A stretch of 64,000 nt of DNA from assembly GCA_023091665.1 (NCBI GenBank), contig JALJCQ010000013.1, forward strand, positions 3,162,001 to 3,226,000. Reading direction: 5' to 3'. Origin of the DNA: Pythium myriotylum (taxonomy: Eukaryota; Oomycota; Peronosporomycetes; Pythiales; Pythiaceae). Made by a program: the position numbers and the translations under genes. This document shows positions 59,025-64,000 of this stretch, in pieces; within the stretch, counting starts at the first letter, position 1, and each line of letters begins with the position of its first letter. Under the pieces are notes generated by a model. It did not search any database, had not been told where the DNA came from, and worked only from the letters and a program-made list of their open reading frames with translations.

Positions 59025-60335
59025 CGACACGAGGCAACGTGGACTGTCCTATAATGTGCAATTCTGGCGTTCAGTTCGACTGTCCGCTTGAGCGCGCCGC
59101 GACAGTGTCATGCGGATACTGCATAATGTTGCAAAGTTCCCTCCAGAAATCACTTGTGAACCTTGGGTCTCAGTCGGACACAATCGAATCGGGCACTGAG
59201 TAGTATCTTATAACATTGTCGAAGAACAGGCGAGCCGTCTCCTTTGCCGTCACCATTTTGGTGGTTGGAACGTAACACGGTCTTCCAGACAATTGGCACA
59301 CGACGACATAAGAGGCATCAAAAGAATGCGAGCTTGGTAGTGCCATAAGGAAATCCATTGAAATATGCTGCCAGGACCGTTCTGGGATCGGCAGGCTCTG
59401 TAATAACCCTTGTCGAGTTGCATAACCTGACTTCGACCGGACGCAAGCTTCACAGGTCAAAACGTAGTCTTTGACTGTGGCACGCATACTTGGCCATGTG
59501 AACCATTGTCGAATGGCCAGGTACGTGCGCGTCACGCCAGGATGCGCGACCACTGCGGCATTATGGTGGTCATGCAGAACGCGGAGCAGGATACGCGAGG
59601 CCACCGGCAATCGGACGACGAGCACTGTATCATTGGTCTGCAGTAGAATGAGACCGTCCTCAATGTGATACATCTGTTGGTCTGCGTCGCTGAGCATTTT
59701 AGCATATGATGGATCTTCTGCATACACATCAATGATCTGTCGCTTGAACTCTTCCTCCACCACCCGTGAAACCGAGGTACCACCGAGGGCTGTTACGCAT
59801 CGTATAGCACAGAACGTGATGGTGGATGAAACGGGTAACTTTTGGAACCGTGACTGATACCGGTTTCCAATAATCACAGCAACCACATCTTCACCATTTG
59901 GGTGGGACAAAGCGTCTGCAACGACATTTTGTCTTCCAGGGCGATGTTCAATAACGAACTCAAATTGGGCTAAATAGTCTATCCAGCGTAACGCTCTCGG
60001 CGAGGGAGTTTGTTGAGTGAAAAACCAACTGCAAGCGGAACTGTCTGTCACGACGGTGAATTTCTCACCGACCAAATAACTGCGCCACTTCCCCAGAGCC
60101 AGACGGATGGCATGCGTTTCTCGCTCGTGCACCGCCCAACACTGTTCTGCACTTTCAAGCTTCATCGGTAGATTCGACTGGGCAATCACAACCGTCCTTC
60201 TTTTGGCTTAGTACTGCGCCAATGGCAACCTTAGATGCGTCTGTTGACACGGTGAACGGAAGCGGCGGATCCGGGAGCTGTAATACAGGTGCAGGTTTCA
60301 GCCGTGTTCCTGGCTAACGCCCCACATCCTCTGGC
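59025..60335 (-). pseudogene. Gypsy RNase H and integrase
   Basis: RNase H starts near 60290 ([17 protein letters not shown]). A frameshift near 60185 moves it into the frame 60189-59170, which holds HERETHAI (residue 24 region), TDSS and ADALS. In that frame the integrase zinc finger uses H216, C246 and C249 with WPSM between them; the core has SMDF (D279) and ends at VSD (D339). A TGA follows immediately, yet DPRFTSDFWRELC continues in the same frame after it, so the stop is a point mutation inside the usual SD-R-DPRF motif. The third acidic residue sits in TERQN near 59070, after another shift. Confidence 0.85.
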
Positions 60336-60347
60336 AATTCTTCTTTG

Positions 60348-61455
60348 TCAAAGCAGTAGGGGCAGGAGGAGCATAGCATAGCCAGCAATAAATCGACGAT
60401 AATATCCGGCAGGTCCGAGAAATTGTAGGAGTTCTTGACGATTGGTCGGAGCGACCATTTCTGCAATAGTAGTTGTTTTTCTTGGATCAACTGAAAGACC
60501 GTTCTTCGAAATAAGGTGGCCGAGAAAGTTCGCAGACGACCGAATAAATTGACACTTATCCTTCTTCGCGTAAAGTTTCTCTCGTCGAAATACTTCGAAC
60601 ACGCGCCGTAGATGAATGATGCGATCCTCTGTGGGCTTGGAGAACACGCAAATGTCGTCGAGGTAGACGATGACGAAGTCCCTGAACTCCGCACCACCAA
60701 AGATGAAGCACATGAGTCTCGACCAAGAGCCAAACATACCTGCCAAACCCATAGACGCTACACACCATTGATATATCTCGTCGTGAACTCTGAATGCTCT
60801 ATAGGGCTTGGCCCTCCACTTCATTCGCATGTTGTGATATCCAGATGCGAGGTCTAATACGGAGAATACGACCGCGACATGGATTTGCCGAAATAGTTGT
60901 CGATTAATGGAATCGGAATGCGTGGAACATTGGTCAGCGAGTTAATAAATCGGTAATCGATCGCCCAACGGACTGGAAAAAGAGCATTACCGTTGCGAAT
61001 CCACTCGATACGAGGTGGCATCTTGCCTGTGACGGGGTCTTTTTTTTTGGAACAGCGAAGATGTTCGAGACCCACGGGGACGCACTGCACTCAATCCACT
61101 GCGTCTTGAGCAGTCGCTGCATAAACTCGTCAAGTGCCTGGACTTCCACGCGCAAAAGATGGAACGACGCACGAACCTTGGGCTGCGCGCCTTCCTTCAG
61201 TTGGACGTCGTGCTGAACCGCACGTTCAGGGGGAAGCCCATCGGGGATTTCATCTGGAAAAACGTCACTGAACTGAAGGAGCAATGTCGTCAGAGCCTTT
61301 GATTGCGCCACATCATCGTAGATCATATTAGCTTTTAAAATCAGAATTTCTTCAATTTCCGCGCGGCGAAGACGATTCTCGAAACCGTCTGAAACCGTCT
61401 GAACTGAGTATTGAAAATGTTGAAGCGAAATGATCTTGCTCTTCCAGCAACTCAT
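60348..61455 (-). pseudogene. Gypsy reverse transcriptase, frameshifted
   Basis: FSDVFPDEIPDGLPPERAVQHDVQL and the VSNIFAVPKK segment (frame 61455-60934) are the classic start of gypsy RT. At an A9 run (61040-61048 on the plus strand) the homology jumps to a second frame (KMPPRIEWIRNGNALFPVRWAIDYRFIN, about 61030-60945). Near 60870 it jumps to a third frame with VFSVLDLASGYHNMRM (catalytic Asp of motif A) and IVYLDDICVFS (YLDD active site). Thumb and connection follow (FLGHLISKNGLSVDP, then LLQFLGPAGYYRRFI). Not translatable as one protein. Confidence 0.88.
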
Positions 61456-61515
61456 CGGAACTTGACTTGCGCCTGGACTCTGATACCACGGAAGAAGCGG
61501 AGTCTTCCCGAGGCG

Positions 61516-61938
61516 TCACGAAACGAACGTGGCGCGGGCGCTTGTACGGCTAGGAGGAGTCAGGCACTTTCTCGGGCTTGCGACACGCGCGTGCCTGGCC
61601 ACACTTGACGAATCAGACGCGGGTAACCCTTCAGTTAGCTTGCGGTGAGGCAGCTCATCCGCGCGCTGACTGGCCTCGAGCGCTTCATCACCGACCGGAC
61701 TTGGAACTTGGAAGAGCGGGCGTGACTCACTCAGTGATGTATTGGTTGGTCGGCGAAAACTAATTACACCCGTAGGCCAATCAATGTCAGGATTATCAGC
61801 ACAGAACCATGACATACCCAATATTGCATCATAGCGATGGTCAATTCCTTCAAGATCGAAAAGTCCCTCGTTCAGCACCGACTGTGTATGATGATCAGGG
61901 TCATCGCATCTTTGTGCCTCGGGCGCAGTGGTTCGCAT
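61516..61938 (-). pseudogene. Ty3/gypsy protease fragment (right, minus strand)
   Basis: The same protease end as at 57846-58178, here in its natural place upstream of RT on the minus strand. The two copies agree up to 61606; after that this copy continues with a Pro/Arg/Ser-rich linker toward RT, which shows it is the resident copy and the left one is the displaced duplicate. The linker ends at a stop near 61516, so a frameshift separates it from RT. Confidence 0.75.
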
Positions 61939-62449
61939 GGACGTTTCAACTATCTAGTTTCCTGGGTGGATCTTCCAGCGTCATCGAACTCGTGGCAGCC
62001 AGAGTCAAATTTGAGAAAACTCAGTCACTGGCCGGCGCTAATTGCGGCGGTCAATCGTCTACAACGGAGCAATAACCTGCAGCAAGGTGTCAATCGGTCT
62101 TCGTCCGATTAAGGTGGGTGGGTGGGTGGGTGGGTGGGTGGGTGGGTGGGGGGGGGGGGGGGTTGTAATGAAGCGCGCCCGCAGCCACCGGGTGTTCACT
62201 CTCAGCTCATTCTCAGCGGCGACGTGCGTGCTTGTTCCCACACTCTCAACGACAACATTGTGTTCGTCTTCACATTCGCTCAGACGACATCGTCTCGCCT
62301 GCTATCAGGTCCGGCTTCTCTATGCTACACCGTCTCCGCATCCATCATGGAAGCTTCCATCTCCAGTCTCCGCCGGACCTCGCCAATCGGAGCCCGCAAG
62401 TTCAACTCACAGGAATCGGAGAAGATGGCAATTGAGTAGTATAAAACTT
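61606..62449 (-). repeat. Right arm of gypsy inverted repeat (844 bp)
   Basis: Matches the left arm in reverse complement. It differs by a 54-bp deletion at about 62391-62395 and by the length of the GGGT repeat and G run (about 62112-62162). Outside the protease part no gag domain was recognised. Confidence 0.88.
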
Positions 62450-62779
62450 ATGTGTAGAATGTAGGATGTACCTTACACATCTAGCCCCCCCCCCCCCCCC
62501 CCAAACAAGCCTAAGTCGACGGTGACGTGCATGTGCCACAAAATCCTGTCCTTCTCGTATCGGCCCGCGTTGAGTCCTTCGATGTCAACCCCAGCGTCCA
62601 TCTCCACACCCGAGCGATGACGCCACGACTGTCACGGCCATGAGCAACCATCCACGCACAGCACGACTATCCAGTGCGTCCAGTCAAGTTTCTCGCCATA
62701 AACAGCCGGAAGATTAGCAACAACAGCTGCGTGGGTCCAGAGCGGAGCGAACGATGTATCGAGTCTCCGATCAAACACA

Positions 62780-63163
62780 ATGGACCGCCGGCTTCCCCGC
62801 TTTCAGAAAGTTGCCACTCTGCGAGACTACATTCAGATGTACGAGCATCAGGCCTGTCCTCCAGTCAACATTGTGATGTGTGTCGTCGACATTTGCCGTC
62901 TTCCTGGAGACGGAGGGTTGTGTGTGACGCTGATCGACTCTAGCGCATTGATAAGAGACGTTGCACGGATTGTTACAGCTCTAAGTCTACTCCCTGATGA
63001 TCTCCAAAGCAGATACGTGTTCATGCTTAACATCGTTGGCGCCACTAGACTCGAGGAGTTCGTTCCAGGATCGTTGTTACTCGCTCCAAGTGTCAGCAAG
63101 CTCATCTTGTATCGTGGCGTTTGTTTTGGACGTGCGTCCTCCGACTCTGTATTTCATATCTAA
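62780..63163 (+). CDS. Hypothetical protein, 127 aa, unrecognised
   Basis: ATG at 62780 to TAA at 63163. The product is of mixed, globular-looking composition (hydrophobic runs such as VNIVMCVVDICRLP and LLPDDLQSRYVFML). There is no signal peptide, membrane segment or motif I know. It lies next to dead transposons and could be a retroelement relic, an exon of a larger gene, or chance. No function is proposed. Confidence 0.25.
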   Translation: MDRRLPRFQKVATLRDYIQMYEHQACPPVNIVMCVVDICRLPGDGGLCVTLIDSSALIRDVARIVTALSLLPDDLQSRYVFMLNIVGATRLEEFVPGSLLLAPSVSKLILYRGVCFGRASSDSVFHI

Positions 63164-63537
63164 GTGTCTAGCCTAATACCATCACCAACTTCACCAACAT
63201 GAATATTAAAGCATTCACTTCCACCATCAACGTGTCCGTCGTCAAAGTCCACACGAAACTAAGCTGTAACATGTTCAGTGTTATGCAACTTTTCCAGCCA
63301 AAGCAAAACCTAACATAACAGATGAGACGAGTCGTCTGGGAGTGTGACGAGACAGCCGCTCACTAACGCCAGCTTGTACGGCAAGGACAGCTCTCCATTG
63401 AAGTTGAGAGTCGAAACCAGCACTGAATCGTGAACGCCGAGCGACTAGTGTGGAGATCGTGTCGCGTTCTGTCTCGAGAGAACAGACAACTGCAACAGCG
63501 GCATCGCCGTGAGATTGACTAGTTCAGTCGCTGGCGC

Positions 63538-63612
63538 ATCACGAGATCAGTACTATAGGTATGGGCTGTATGAGAGTGTGACGATCACGAGATCAGTACT
63601 ATAGGTATGGGC
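63538..63612 (+). repeat. 29-bp direct repeat, 46-bp period
   Basis: The 29-bp stretch at 63538-63566 (beginning ATCACGAGATCAG) is repeated exactly at 63584-63612, with a 17-bp spacer. Only two copies are present. Confidence 0.85.
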
Positions 63613-64000
63613 GTTGTGGGAGAGCATTGCGAGAACTGACGGTAATGTAGGTACGGGTCCCGTGGGTGTTGATCGAGAATGGGTAGTACGAGTAGATGGT
63701 GAGATGTTGCATTTTTAAGGCGTATAGATTTTGCAAGTTATGTCCAAGCCGGAGTTTTATTAGATCTCTCCCATTCCCGTGCCAACGACATTGGCAAGAG
63801 AGGTTTGCGGAAGTGGAAGGAACCTGTGGTTGGTCTAGCAGCAAAGTTGAACTTGACAAGGAACGATTGCTGAAGCCGCAGGATCGGACAGCTGCTCATA
63901 ATGTTCCATAACGAGCATGAAAGGGCGGTCGCAGAAACCAGGAACGCTTGCTGCGGATTTGCTTGGATTCTCTATAGTCGAGAGAGTGCGACGAGAACAT

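Larger units (their letters stand above)
58528..61605 (-). mobile_element. Ty3/gypsy pol, minus strand, dead
   Basis: Reading right to left: end of protease (61606 onward, in the right arm), RT, RNase H, integrase zinc finger, core, and a C-terminal GPF/Y-like domain. This is the Ty3/gypsy order (integrase after RNase H). At least four frameshifts and one nonsense codon are visible. No LTRs were recognised: at the 3' end pol is cut at 58528 against the array-unit fragment. Confidence 0.88.
62450..64000. other. No recognisable gene; C18 run and small repeats
   Basis: Begins beyond the gypsy arm. It holds an 18-base C run at 62485-62502 and only one open frame above 120 codons (62780-63163). 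The last 800 bases have no frame of note apart from short fragments, and show a 29-bp direct repeat. Confidence 0.5.

Noticed and set aside
62450..62480. Small inverted repeat ATGTGTA...TACACAT just outside the gypsy right arm as an LTR end
   Set aside because: Only 7 bp, with no matching LTR or TG...CA boundary elsewhere in the window.

Overview
This is eukaryotic nuclear DNA. Three things show it: tRNA genes with internal Pol III A and B boxes, an oligo-T terminator and no encoded CCA; Ty1/copia, Ty3/gypsy and Tc1/mariner-type elements; and no bacterial operon structure. The style of the retroelements would suit an oomycete or a similar protist, but the species cannot be fixed from the sequence, so that is a guess.

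Region 1 (1-47628) is one head-to-tail array whose left end lies outside the window. It holds 36 tRNA-Pro(CGG) genes, all with the same sequence by eye, one per 1.31-1.38 kb unit. Nearly every unit length equals 1271 + 7n bp, where n (6-16) is the copy number of a 7-bp minisatellite (ACTCGxC, x = A, C or T). The x letters give each unit a readable barcode. Barcodes and shared point variants reveal two unit subfamilies and a three-unit block (4058 bp) present twice, 8207 bp apart. The many 60-350 aa reading frames across the array are translations of tRNA and spacer and are not annotated as genes.

Region 2 (47629-52221) starts abruptly inside the last unit. It holds a decayed MULE-like transposase remnant (minus strand), a small AT-palindrome repeat, a decayed Ty3/gypsy RT/RNase H/integrase fragment (about 50360-51085), and a TATA box followed by an acidic Ser/Gly-rich reading frame that may be the 5' end of another retroelement.

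Region 3 (52222-57286) is a dead, 3'-truncated Ty1/copia element: a probable 5' LTR, gag, protease motif and integrase. It carries two nested DNA transposons: a 341-bp piggyBac-like MITE in gag (TTAA target) and a complete 1685-bp Tc1/mariner-type element (TA target, identical 26-bp terminal repeats, intact 436-aa transposase with an unusually wide D-to-E spacing).

Region 4 (57287-62449) is a Ty3/gypsy foldback. A pol gene on the minus strand is flanked by inverted copies of the protease region. A diverged 349-bp piece of the tRNA-Pro array unit sits at the junction, linking this TE cluster to the array. Region 5 (62450-64000) has no recognisable gene: one 127-aa reading frame, an 18-nt C run and a 29-bp direct repeat.

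Apart from the tRNA genes, only the mariner transposase looks intact. The rest is a graveyard of nested elements beside a large tRNA macrosatellite.
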